From Halobacteroides halobius DSM 5150 (lineage in GTDB: Bacteria > Bacillota > Halanaerobiia > Halobacteroidales > Halobacteroidaceae), in contig NC_019978.1 of NCBI RefSeq assembly GCF_000328625.1, forward strand, positions 2,356,001-2,420,000: a stretch of 64,000 nt of DNA, given 5' to 3'. The notes below the pieces were generated by a model. That model was not told the origin of the DNA. It searched no databases and worked only from the letters and a program-made list of their open reading frames with translations. The position numbers were made by a program, and so were the translations under genes. Shown one piece after another: positions 44,678 to 53,198 of the stretch; position 1 is the first letter of the stretch, and each line of letters starts with the position of its first letter.

Positions 44678-45604
44678 TTATTTTTCTCCCAATAATTTGT
44701 AATTACGGTGACTACTTAGATATACTTTTCCTCCAAATTTTCTTTCTAACCATTGTTCAATAGAAGTTAGAATCTTATTCTTAGTCTGTTCATGCTTATG
44801 TAACTCACGTCTTGGATCAGGCTCACCACTATACTGTAATTTATCTTCCCAGTCCATTTTAGCAATCCAATCTTGCATTACTTCTGGATGAGTACCTTTA
44901 TAAATTGGTAGTTGATCTAAAGGGCCATAATCAAATTCATCAGGTTCAGTCTTATAAAATTCTTCTGCTTCTTCCTTACCCCAATGAACAGAATCAAGTG
45001 CTTTCTTTTTACTCTGCATATAATGAGGAGGTCTTACCCAACCATAATGGAATATTTCTGCATTAGCATGAGCTGCTTTAGTAGGCTCTCCATTCTTTCT
45101 AAATCCTTGAGCACTATTATGAGATCTAACTCCTATATTATTTTTAATTACCCTTACCTCACGCTTATACCAACCATGACTATTATGATAATGTTCATAG
45201 TCACCCCAAAAATGCTTATAATCAAAAACTAAACCTTCTACTTCATCATCATCTAAAAGCTCTCTACATCTATCTTTTATCACTGGTAAATACTTTTCAT
45301 GAACTACTTCATCTGCCTGAAGATAAAAACACCAATCTCCACTACATTCATCTAAAGCAATATTAGTCTGAATAGCATTCACTCTACCGCTTTCAAAATC
45401 TTTCTCCTTCCAAACAGTATCAATTATTTTGACCTTATCACTATCTATACTTTCAATCCGCTCTCTAGTATAATCATCTTCATCTCCTTTTCCTACTGCT
45501 ACTATAAATTCGTCACAAATAGGTAGAATAGATTCTATCGCTTCTTTTATTGGATAGTACAATTTAGTAGCATTACGCACCATTGAAAATCCACTAATTT
45601 TCAT
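44678..45604 (-). CDS. Glycosyltransferase family 2 protein
   Basis: 308 residues. GT-A fold: ISGFSMVRNATKLYYPIKEA at the N-terminus, DEFIVAVGKGDEDDYT, and the acceptor-side DWCFYLQADEVVHEKYLP with the D-x-E metal motif. The C-terminal half (HGWYKREVRVIKNNIGVRSH and HYGWVRPPHYMQSKKK) is a family-specific extension. The ATG at 45604 follows GGGAGGAT; the longer frame (45619) overlaps it. Two bases from the kinase-like gene upstream, so probably the same operon. Confidence 0.82.
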   Translation of the reverse strand: MKISGFSMVRNATKLYYPIKEAIESILPICDEFIVAVGKGDEDDYTRERIESIDSDKVKIIDTVWKEKDFESGRVNAIQTNIALDECSGDWCFYLQADEVVHEKYLPVIKDRCRELLDDDEVEGLVFDYKHFWGDYEHYHNSHGWYKREVRVIKNNIGVRSHNSAQGFRKNGEPTKAAHANAEIFHYGWVRPPHYMQSKKKALDSVHWGKEEAEEFYKTEPDEFDYGPLDQLPIYKGTHPEVMQDWIAKMDWEDKLQYSGEPDPRRELHKHEQTKNKILTSIEQWLERKFGGKVYLSSHRNYKLLGEK

Positions 45605-45620
45605 TTTTAATCCTCCCATC

Positions 45621-46454
45621 TTATTTTTTAAAAATAATTCTCACTTTTCTTTTCCATTCTTTAAACTTCTTTCTTTTTTCTCTTTGAGCGATCATTAATT
45701 TTAGTAGTTTTTTATAGTTTTGGGGATCATAATTTTTAAGAAAGACCTCTTGTTCCTCTTCTGTTAATTTAAATCTTGCCAAATCCTTCATCCTAGCCTT
45801 AATACTTAACTCATCCTTTATCCGACCTCGATTTAAATCTATATAATAAAATTCAGGCTTATCTTCTCTCTCCTTAACTAAAATGTTACCTGCGTGAAGA
45901 TCATTATGAACTATTCCTGCATCATGCATCTGTCTGATATCATCTGCAATTAAAGGGAGATAGCCTTTTACTTTCTCTCGCTGAGGATGGTCATAATCCT
46001 TAACAATATCTAATAGATTGTAATCATAATCAATATACTCAGTAATAAAATAACTATAAATTAGTTGATTGAACTTACCTCTTTCTTCTATAACAGCTAA
46101 AGGCTGAGGAGTATTAAGTCCTAACTCTTGTAAGGCCAAAGCTAATCGTAAAGAACGAACTGCCTTAGAATTTAGAAAACAAAATCTTAATTTATCATAC
46201 TTTCTAACTAGGTTGAATTTTTTGACCATAATATCTTCTTTAAGATTTGGCTTTATATCAGCTGAAATATGGACTAATAGATTACGATTATCATCAATAA
46301 TCTTTCCAGTTTCTAATTCATCTCTATAACTTATAAATTCTCTAAAATTATCAGTAGCCCATTCTTGAGTAAGCCAAATTAATTTATCACTTGAACTCTT
46401 CTCTTCTATCTCACAATTTATATTTTCAACCACTTGCCTTAAGCCCGTATCCAC
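45621..46454 (-). CDS. LPS core/Kdo kinase-family protein (WaaP/KdkA-like)
   Basis: 277 residues. Protein-kinase-like fold: HISADIKPNLKEDIMVKKFN at the ATP-lysine region, then the catalytic loop GIVHNDLHAGNILV (HxDxxxxN) and the metal motif YIDLNRGRI in place of the usual DFG/DFD. Such enzymes phosphorylate Kdo or heptose of LPS cores. GTG start with GGAGGAGG upstream. It lies among glycosyltransferase genes of the core region. Confidence 0.85.
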   Translation of the reverse strand: MDTGLRQVVENINCEIEEKSSSDKLIWLTQEWATDNFREFISYRDELETGKIIDDNRNLLVHISADIKPNLKEDIMVKKFNLVRKYDKLRFCFLNSKAVRSLRLALALQELGLNTPQPLAVIEERGKFNQLIYSYFITEYIDYDYNLLDIVKDYDHPQREKVKGYLPLIADDIRQMHDAGIVHNDLHAGNILVKEREDKPEFYYIDLNRGRIKDELSIKARMKDLARFKLTEEEQEVFLKNYDPQNYKKLLKLMIAQREKRKKFKEWKRKVRIIFKK

Positions 46455-46469
46455 TTATTACCTCCTCCT

Positions 46470-46560
46470 TCTGTTCATCTACCGTCTGCTATCTGTCTTC
46501 TGCCATCAGCTAAACTATATGAAGACTGATAGCAACTGATTACTTATCACTGCTTACTCG
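46470..46560. repeat. Degenerate short tandem-like repeats at a gene junction
   Basis: Repeated words such as CTGCTATCTGTCTTCTGCCATC and ACTGATTACTTATCACTGCTTACT fill the gap between the kinase-like and glycosyltransferase genes and continue into the last codons of the latter. Confidence 0.5.
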
Positions 46561-47686
46561 TTACTAATTTCTTGTCACTCATTATAAGATATAGATCTTC
46601 TAGTCTCGAAACTTTATCCTGAAAAGCAAAATTATCTTTTACTATCTCTTTACCTAATTGTCCCATCTTATTTCTTTCATCTGGACTAAGCTTAACCATT
46701 TTAATAACCTCTTTAGCAATATTCTCAGGTTTTTTACTTTCAGCTAAGTAACCAGTCTTTCCTTCTATTATAATCTCAGAAATATTACTTACATTAGTAC
46801 TTACAATCGGCTTACCAACAGCCATTGCTTCAGCAATTACAAAACCAAAACCTTCCCATAAAGCTGTATGTAATAAGAAATCCATCTGGCTCATAATATT
46901 ATAAATATCACTTCTAAAACCAGTAAAAATTATGTATTCTTCTAAATCTAAATCTTTAACTTGCTTTTTTATCTTAGATTCTAACTCTCCCTTACCAACT
47001 ACTAAAACTTTAAAGTCATCTAGTCTATCCTTTAGTAAATCAACTGTTTTTACTAAGTATTTATGTCCTTTCTGCTCACTTAGTCTACCTACATTCCCTA
47101 TTAGAGTAGTTTCTTTATTTATTCCAAACTCATCCCGAATATCAGGACCAACTTCCTGCTCTTGCTCTACTTTATTCAACTTTATTCCATTATAAATAAT
47201 CTCTATCTTCTCTTCAGATAACCACTGAGCCGTATTTTCTAAAATCGTCTCTTTAGTAGATTGAGAGTTAGCTATAATATCAGTTACACAATTTTCTAAT
47301 AAAAACTCAGTATAAAACCTATCTTTAATAGGGATTGCACTACCTCGTCTATAGATGGTTTTATCTACTCCAGCTAATCTACCTGCTAAGCCACCAAACT
47401 TTAAATCCTGAGATAAATTTAAAAAAATAGTATCTATTTCCTCACTTTTTAAGTAATTAACAAAAGATATTAACTTAACTGGATTTAGAACTGTTAAGCT
47501 ACCTCTAATAGGAACTACTTTAGTATTAAGTCCATTCTCTTTAGCTCGTTGATATAATTCACTATTAGGAACACTACCAACAGTCACTTGATAACCTCTA
47601 TTATGTAATTCTAGAGCTGTTTCAAAAGTCCACTTTTCTCCACCGCCCCATTCTACACAACTATTGAGGAATAATATCTTCTTCAA
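46547..47686 (-). CDS. Glycosyltransferase family 4 protein
   Basis: 379 residues. VEWGGGEKWTFETALELHNR at the N-terminus, YRRGSAIPIKDRFYTEFLL, VTDIIANSQSTKETIL, then NVGRLSEQKGHKYLVKT and HTALWEGFGFVIAEAMAVGK in the donor domain. A TTG start with GGAGG about 11 bases upstream; an ATG in between is in a dead frame. The last residues (SDKKLVTSKQ) are encoded by degenerate repeat DNA. Probably an LPS core transferase. Confidence 0.87.
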   Translation of the reverse strand: MKKILFLNSCVEWGGGEKWTFETALELHNRGYQVTVGSVPNSELYQRAKENGLNTKVVPIRGSLTVLNPVKLISFVNYLKSEEIDTIFLNLSQDLKFGGLAGRLAGVDKTIYRRGSAIPIKDRFYTEFLLENCVTDIIANSQSTKETILENTAQWLSEEKIEIIYNGIKLNKVEQEQEVGPDIRDEFGINKETTLIGNVGRLSEQKGHKYLVKTVDLLKDRLDDFKVLVVGKGELESKIKKQVKDLDLEEYIIFTGFRSDIYNIMSQMDFLLHTALWEGFGFVIAEAMAVGKPIVSTNVSNISEIIIEGKTGYLAESKKPENIAKEVIKMVKLSPDERNKMGQLGKEIVKDNFAFQDKVSRLEDLYLIMSDKKLVTSKQ

Positions 47687-47746
47687 ATTTCATTTCACCT
47701 CCTTTTGGGATCGCGTATCTTGTGCTCTGTGTCTTGAGCACATAGC

Positions 47747-48496
47747 TCACGACTCATCGCTATTATACTTCTCCCACAACTTAATATACTTTAAAAATTG
47801 ATAGTAGGATGATAAAATAGCTAAGATAAGACCCTGAGAACCTAGCAGAAAGCCTTTCTTCAGGATATACTTCTTGATAAACTCTAATACTGGACGCATT
47901 AATATATATAATAGTCTTTTTCTTTTGCCAGCTTGATACTTCTTTTGAGCATCTAAAGTAGTATAGTGATTAATCTTATTTAAGTAATGTTCTAAATCAC
48001 GATAAGTATAATGAATTAAAGTGCCCTCCAGTTTTTCTACTGTTCCTTCTATCTTTAACCCTTCGTGAACTAATCCACTATATCTATTATCAGCTACTTT
48101 AAATAGCCGTAGTGTATAATCTGGATACCAGCCACAGTATTTAATCCATTTGCCTAGGAAATAATTCTTCCGAGGAATCTTATAACCACTAGCTTCAGGA
48201 TTAGATAACTTATTTAAGACTTCTTCTTGTAAATCAGAAGTAACACGTTCGTCAGCATCAACTACTAACACCCATTCTGACTCCATCTGGTCTAAACCAT
48301 AGTTTCGCTGGGTAGCAAAGTCATCAAATTCACGTTGATAGATATTTGAAGTATACTGCCGGGCCAACTCTAAAGTATCATCTTGGCTATAAGAGTCGAC
48401 TACTACTATCTCATCAACCCAGCTAACGCTTTCTAAACATTCTTCAATATTATCCTCTTCATTATAAGTTAAAACTAATACTCCAATAGATACCAT
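47747..48496 (-). CDS. Glycosyltransferase family 2, WaaE/KdtX-like
   Basis: 249 residues; matches the LPS core beta-1,4-glucosyltransferase type: GVLVLTYNEEDNIEECLESV, EIVVVDSYSQDDT, FDDFATQRNYGLDQ, VLVVDADERV (DxD-like), then KNYFLGKWIKYCGWYPDYTL and GLVHEGLKIEG. One hydrophobic segment near the C-terminus (KGFLLGSQGLILAILSSYYQ). Located between two GT4 genes of the core region. A good AAGGAGG site. Confidence 0.88.
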   Translation of the reverse strand: MVSIGVLVLTYNEEDNIEECLESVSWVDEIVVVDSYSQDDTLELARQYTSNIYQREFDDFATQRNYGLDQMESEWVLVVDADERVTSDLQEEVLNKLSNPEASGYKIPRKNYFLGKWIKYCGWYPDYTLRLFKVADNRYSGLVHEGLKIEGTVEKLEGTLIHYTYRDLEHYLNKINHYTTLDAQKKYQAGKRKRLLYILMRPVLEFIKKYILKKGFLLGSQGLILAILSSYYQFLKYIKLWEKYNSDES

Positions 48497-48525
48497 CTAG
48501 TTGCCTCCTTCTTGTGTCGTGTGTC

Positions 48526-49635
48526 TTATGCCCACAGCACACAACTAAAATACAACTCCTCCGTCTGGTCAATCATGGCTTCAATTGTAAATTTATTTAA
48601 TACTCTTTCATATCCAGTTTGACCCATCTTTTTTCTTAAATTTGAATTATTTATTAGCTTTAGCAACCTGCCTATAAATTCTTTTTCTACTAAAGGTACT
48701 AAAAATCCTGTTTTATTATCTTGAATAATTTCTTTTAAGCCACCAACATCACTAGCTACTACTGGTTTCTTCATTGCCATAGCTTCAATAGCCACAATCC
48801 CAAATGATTCTTCTTGTGAAGGAACAACGAGAATATCAAAAAGGCTCATTAGTTCAGGAATATCTCTACGAAATCCTGTTAAAACCACCTTATCTTCTAA
48901 TTTAAACTCTTTAATCAAGTCTTCTAGTCTATGCTTATAGCTTTGATTAGAACTATTATCTTCTCCTACAATTAGATACTTAACATCTGCTTTATTCTTT
49001 AGTTTAGCAGCCATCTTGACCAATAACTCTTGATTCTTAAGTGCACCTAATCTACCTACCGTTCCGACTACTAACTCATTATTCTTAAGTCCAAATTCCT
49101 GCTTTAAGCCTTGATTATCAACCTTTTTAGTATTAAAATTTTCAATATTAACTCCATTATAGATTACAGCTATCTTGTCATCAGCTATCTTATTTTCCTG
49201 AACTAAAATATTCTTTACTTCATTAGATACAGCTATAAATCTACTAATATTCTCATATAATCGAGAATAAACATATCCCTTTCCTAAAGAACGAAGAATA
49301 TGTCTGGTAGCTACTACTTTACCTCTTCTAGCCAACTTAACAGAGATAACACCTAACCAATAACCTTTCCCACGATGAACATGAATGATATCTATTTTAT
49401 TCTCTTTTATAATTTTAACTAACTGTGAAATAGAAGAAAGATCTAACACATTTCTTAAAGGTAACTCTTCTATCTTAACATCTAACCCTGAAAACTTATC
49501 AACCATAGGTTCTCTAATTGCCAAAACAAGATTATGACCTCTTGCAGATAGCCCTTTAGCCAGTTGGTAGAGATGGACTTCTCCACCACCAAAGTGTTTA
49601 GCAGAATGAATATGTAGTATATTTAATTTGTTCAT
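48526..49635 (-). CDS. Glycosyltransferase family 4 protein
   Basis: 369 residues. HIHSAKHFGGGEVHLYQLAK, DIIHVHRGKGYWLG, VATRHILRS, RFIAVSNEVKNILVQE, GTVGRLGALKNQELLVK, and the donor motif PSQEESFGIVAIEAMAMKKP. A typical GT4 of LPS core. The last codons (SCVLWA) run into the same junction-repeat DNA as the neighbouring genes. GGGGGTG site before the ATG. Confidence 0.88.
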   Translation of the reverse strand: MNKLNILHIHSAKHFGGGEVHLYQLAKGLSARGHNLVLAIREPMVDKFSGLDVKIEELPLRNVLDLSSISQLVKIIKENKIDIIHVHRGKGYWLGVISVKLARRGKVVATRHILRSLGKGYVYSRLYENISRFIAVSNEVKNILVQENKIADDKIAVIYNGVNIENFNTKKVDNQGLKQEFGLKNNELVVGTVGRLGALKNQELLVKMAAKLKNKADVKYLIVGEDNSSNQSYKHRLEDLIKEFKLEDKVVLTGFRRDIPELMSLFDILVVPSQEESFGIVAIEAMAMKKPVVASDVGGLKEIIQDNKTGFLVPLVEKEFIGRLLKLINNSNLRKKMGQTGYERVLNKFTIEAMIDQTEELYFSCVLWA

Positions 49636-49703
49636 TAGTCACCCCCTAAAATTACTATTACTCAATCTAGATAATTACATACATTTAGAGGGGAATTATT
49701 TAC

Positions 49704-50714
49704 TCACAGCACACAGCTCAAAACTTCCTCAGCACTAATATTCTCCATACACTGATGATGTTCTAAAGGACACTCATGCTCACCACACGGGCGACAATCA
49801 AGTTCAGTCTTTATTACTTGATGATTCTCTCCGTACGGGTGATACTTTTTCTCATCTGACGGGCCAAAAATAGCTATAGTCGGAGTATCTACACTAGCAG
49901 CTACATGAACTGGTCCACTATCACCACTAATAAATAAGTCACATAATGACGCTAAAGCAGCTAACTCCTTTAAATTAGTCTTTCCGGCAGCTACAATAGG
50001 TTCCTCCTCCATCATATTTACTATCTGGTCTACCCGATCAACATCACCGGGCCCACCAAAAAAGACTACTTTAGCCCCTTGCTTGATTAATTTATCTGCT
50101 AGGTTGGCCCAATTATGGCAAGGCCACCGTTTAGTAGGCCAACTAGCTCCTGTATTCAAACCAATAATCTTATTTTCATCAGTATTAGCTGTAGTTAAAA
50201 ACTGCTCCATACTCTCTAAAGCCGAATCATTAATTCCTAACTCCTGTCCTGCATCATCAAAAATATCTAGATCTATTTCTGGTAATAAAGCAAGATAATT
50301 ATCAACCATATGTCCTGCTTCCACTGGAGTTAAAGTCTGGTCTAAAAAAACTCCTCTACCTTTGGTACCATACCCTACACTATACTTAGGATTAATTATC
50401 TTTAGTAATAGAGCAGTCCGCCAATTACCATGGATATTAAGTCCTAGATCATAATCATTACCGCTTAGCTCTCGAGCAAAACTCCAACTTTCTGTAAGGC
50501 CCCAATCTTTATCATAGGCATACACCTGCTCCAAATGAGGATTGTCCTCAATTATCTCAGCAAAATTGGCATTGGCTACTAAATCTATTCTAGCTTGGGG
50601 AAAATTCTTTTTCAAATTACGAAAGAATGGGGTGGCAAATAGCAAGTCTCCCAAATATAGTAGATCGATAATTACTATTCGTTCAGCTTTTTGCATCTGA
50701 TTCATCTTACTCAC
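49704..50714 (-). CDS. Glycosyltransferase family 9 (heptosyltransferase, WaaF-like)
   Basis: 336 residues. GT9 signature: RIVIIDLLYLGDLLFATPFF at the start, NTGASWPTKRWPCHNWANLA in the middle, LFISGDSGPVHVAASVDTPT and FGPSDEKKYHPYGE near the C-terminus, plus the C-x2-C-x4-C-x6-C cluster (CRPCGEHECPLEHHQC). Probably adds heptose to the LPS core. Its GTG start overlaps the stop of the WaaA-WaaC fusion gene (GTGA), so the two are coupled; an ATG at 50705 is an alternative. Confidence 0.9.
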   Translation of the reverse strand: MSKMNQMQKAERIVIIDLLYLGDLLFATPFFRNLKKNFPQARIDLVANANFAEIIEDNPHLEQVYAYDKDWGLTESWSFARELSGNDYDLGLNIHGNWRTALLLKIINPKYSVGYGTKGRGVFLDQTLTPVEAGHMVDNYLALLPEIDLDIFDDAGQELGINDSALESMEQFLTTANTDENKIIGLNTGASWPTKRWPCHNWANLADKLIKQGAKVVFFGGPGDVDRVDQIVNMMEEEPIVAAGKTNLKELAALASLCDLFISGDSGPVHVAASVDTPTIAIFGPSDEKKYHPYGENHQVIKTELDCRPCGEHECPLEHHQCMENISAEEVLSCVL

Positions 50715-53053
50715 ACTCCAATTTTTTGATTAATAACACTAAAAACTTGATCAACTGTTATTTCTTCCATGCACCTATGAGTCTCCTTGGGACACTCTCG
50801 CTTCCAGCATTTTTTACATTCTATATCTGGTTGAATCACAATATGTTCTTTGCCATAAGGGCCATGAGTTACTGGAGTAGTTGGGCCAAAGAGTGCTACC
50901 GCGGGAAGACCCATAGCTACTGCTAGATGAAGTGGACCTGTATCACCACCTACAAAAATTAGGGCCCGCCTATAAAGCTCGGCTGTTTCTTTTAGATTAG
51001 TCTGGCCTGCTAGATTATAGGCTAGAGTATCCATTTGATCTTGAATGGCTTCTATCTGCTCTTGATCACTTGGCCCGCCAGTAAAGATAACTGTAACATC
51101 TAATTCTTTAATCAATCTATCAGCTAATTGAGCGTATCTGCTAGGTAACCAATTTTTAGATTCCCAGCTAGTTAAAGGATTAATAGCTACTAATTTATCA
51201 GTTTCTGTTATCTTTAGTTCAGTTAATAATTGATCTACCTTTATTTTTTCTTCTTTAGAGATCACAATATCAAATCCTACCTCTTGACTGGTAGCTCCTA
51301 ACCCCTTTTTAGCTAAATAAAGGTGCTTATCAATCTGGTGCATCTGGGTTGTAGGTAGTTCTAGCTGTTGATTATAAAAGAGGGGACTACCTTCTTGGCC
51401 CGCTTGGGAACCGATTCTTCGCTTGGCCCCACTTAGATAAGCTGTTAGACCACTTTTAAATAAGCCATGAAGATCTAAAGCTAAATCAAAATCATATTCT
51501 TTTCTTATCTTAGCAAAAAATTCTTTAGCTTCTTTTAGAGTAGCCCTCTTGTTTGCTTTAAAGTCGGCTTTCCATTGCTCTTTAGGTAAGACAATAACTC
51601 GATCTAAATTAGGATTATCTATTACTAAATCCTTTGCTTTTTCCTCTACAATCCAAGTTAATTGGGCCTGCGGATAAGTCTCTCTAACTGCTCTAGCTAC
51701 TGGTAAAGCATGAATTACATCCCCAATAGCACTTAAACGAACTAATAATATCTTTCTGGTAGCTATTAATTGTTGGGCTAACTTAGCATTGGCCCTAGCT
51801 GCTCCTTGATTTTGCTTAATTAAATCTAGGGCTTGTCTATTTTTAGCCTTTAACCTAGCTCGGTCTTTAAGATAACAGGCCATTTTAACTGCCAACTGGT
51901 CAGCATCCTGTACCTGAATTCCTACGCCATGCTCTAATAATAACTCTGTACTATCCTTAAAGTTATACATAGCTGGGCCAAAGAAGACCAGTTTTCCTTG
52001 GGCAGCAGGTTCTAAAATATTATGTCCTCCTCTATCTATTAAACTACCCCCTACAAAAACAAGGTCGGCAATCCCATATAAGCTAGCTAGCTCACCAATA
52101 GTATCTACTATAATCACTGACTCCTGCTGGGGGTCTCTAGTCTTAATTCTACTTCTTCTGACAGTCTTAATCCCTGCTCTATGATAGATAGCCTCAATTT
52201 CTTCTTTTCGGACTACATATCTAGGGGCCAAGAGCAAGACTAAATCAGGAAACTTTTCTTTTAACTTCTGGTAACAAGATAGTAACTGTTCTTCCTCATC
52301 CTCATGAGTACTACCAGCTACTATAATAGGTTCTTTAGGATCTAATTTAAACTCTTGATAAATTTTTTCTTTAGCCTCAGGGCTAGTACTACCATACTCT
52401 TGGTCAAACTTAGTATTTCCATTATTATAAACTATATCTTCATTAGCCCCTAATGTAATTATTCTTTCTTTATCTAACTGTGACTGCATACTAAAAGAAT
52501 CAATCTTAGCTAATACATCTTCTACGAAAGGACCTAGTTTTTGATAACGATCAATACTTTGGTCACTAATTCGACCACTAGCAACCATTATCTGACTTCC
52601 TTTTTTGCTAGCTTGGCTAATTAAGTTAGGCCATAATTCTGTCTCCATTAACACGATTAATTCTGGGTTAACTGTTTGTAGAACCCGCTTGATAATCCAG
52701 GGTAAATCAAAAGGAAAGTAGATGATCTCATCTGCCTCATCTATTAATTTATGGGCCATCTCTTGGCCCGTAGTAGTCATCGTAGAAAATAGAATCTTAT
52801 ACTTGGGAAATTTATCACGTAACTTTGTAACTAATGGTTCAGCGGCTCCGGTTTCACCCACAGAGGCTGCATGAACCCAAATTACCTGTTTCCCTGATAG
52901 ATTATATTTAATCCTAGCAGATAAGAATCCTAAACGTTGCTTAAATTGTTCTTTAGGTTCTCCTTTGAATATTATTTTATATAACATAACTGGCAAATAA
53001 AAAATAAAAACAACTAATAACAATAAATCATACAGCCAATAAGCTACTCGCAT
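50711..53053 (-). CDS. Kdo transferase-heptosyltransferase fusion (WaaA-WaaC)
   Basis: 780-residue fusion. The N-terminal half (about 1-430) is WaaA/KdtA: an N-terminal membrane anchor, IWVHAASVGETGAAEPLVTK, TMTTTGQEMA, ELIVLMETELWPNLI, IIVAGSTHEDEEEQLL and GGSLIDRGGHNILEPAAQGK. The C-terminal half (about 432-780) is a GT9 heptosyltransferase I: KILLVRLSAIGDVIHALPVA, LDLHGLFKSGL, INPLTSWESKNWLPSRYAQL, FVGGDTGPLHLAVAMGLPAV, plus a Cys cluster. So one chain could add Kdo to lipid A and then the first heptose. Own promoter; coupled to a WaaF-like gene. Confidence 0.93.
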   Translation of the reverse strand: MRVAYWLYDLLLLVVFIFYLPVMLYKIIFKGEPKEQFKQRLGFLSARIKYNLSGKQVIWVHAASVGETGAAEPLVTKLRDKFPKYKILFSTMTTTGQEMAHKLIDEADEIIYFPFDLPWIIKRVLQTVNPELIVLMETELWPNLISQASKKGSQIMVASGRISDQSIDRYQKLGPFVEDVLAKIDSFSMQSQLDKERIITLGANEDIVYNNGNTKFDQEYGSTSPEAKEKIYQEFKLDPKEPIIVAGSTHEDEEEQLLSCYQKLKEKFPDLVLLLAPRYVVRKEEIEAIYHRAGIKTVRRSRIKTRDPQQESVIIVDTIGELASLYGIADLVFVGGSLIDRGGHNILEPAAQGKLVFFGPAMYNFKDSTELLLEHGVGIQVQDADQLAVKMACYLKDRARLKAKNRQALDLIKQNQGAARANAKLAQQLIATRKILLVRLSAIGDVIHALPVARAVRETYPQAQLTWIVEEKAKDLVIDNPNLDRVIVLPKEQWKADFKANKRATLKEAKEFFAKIRKEYDFDLALDLHGLFKSGLTAYLSGAKRRIGSQAGQEGSPLFYNQQLELPTTQMHQIDKHLYLAKKGLGATSQEVGFDIVISKEEKIKVDQLLTELKITETDKLVAINPLTSWESKNWLPSRYAQLADRLIKELDVTVIFTGGPSDQEQIEAIQDQMDTLAYNLAGQTNLKETAELYRRALIFVGGDTGPLHLAVAMGLPAVALFGPTTPVTHGPYGKEHIVIQPDIECKKCWKRECPKETHRCMEEITVDQVFSVINQKIGV

Positions 53054-53107
53054 TATTAAACACCCTCACCAATAGTAGTTTATAGATTATTATTCCCTTT
53101 CTTTCAG

Positions 53108-53136
53108 ATTATATAATAAATATAATCATACTTCAA
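53108..53136 (-). promoter_or_regulatory. SigmaA-type promoter of the WaaA-WaaC operon
   Basis: TTGAAG (53131-53136), a 17-base spacer, TATAAT (53108-53113), just after the lptD terminator. Confidence 0.65.
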
Positions 53137-53154
53137 TCAACATTCTTTAGCAAA

Positions 53155-53190
53155 ACAGGTAAGCTCGTTCCTAGGAACGAGCTTACCTGT
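53155..53190 (-). terminator. Terminator of lptD
   Basis: A perfect 36-base palindrome (ACAGGTAAGCTCGTTCCT and its complement) followed by TTTTGC on the minus strand. Confidence 0.88.
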
Positions 53191-53198
53191 TTAATTAT

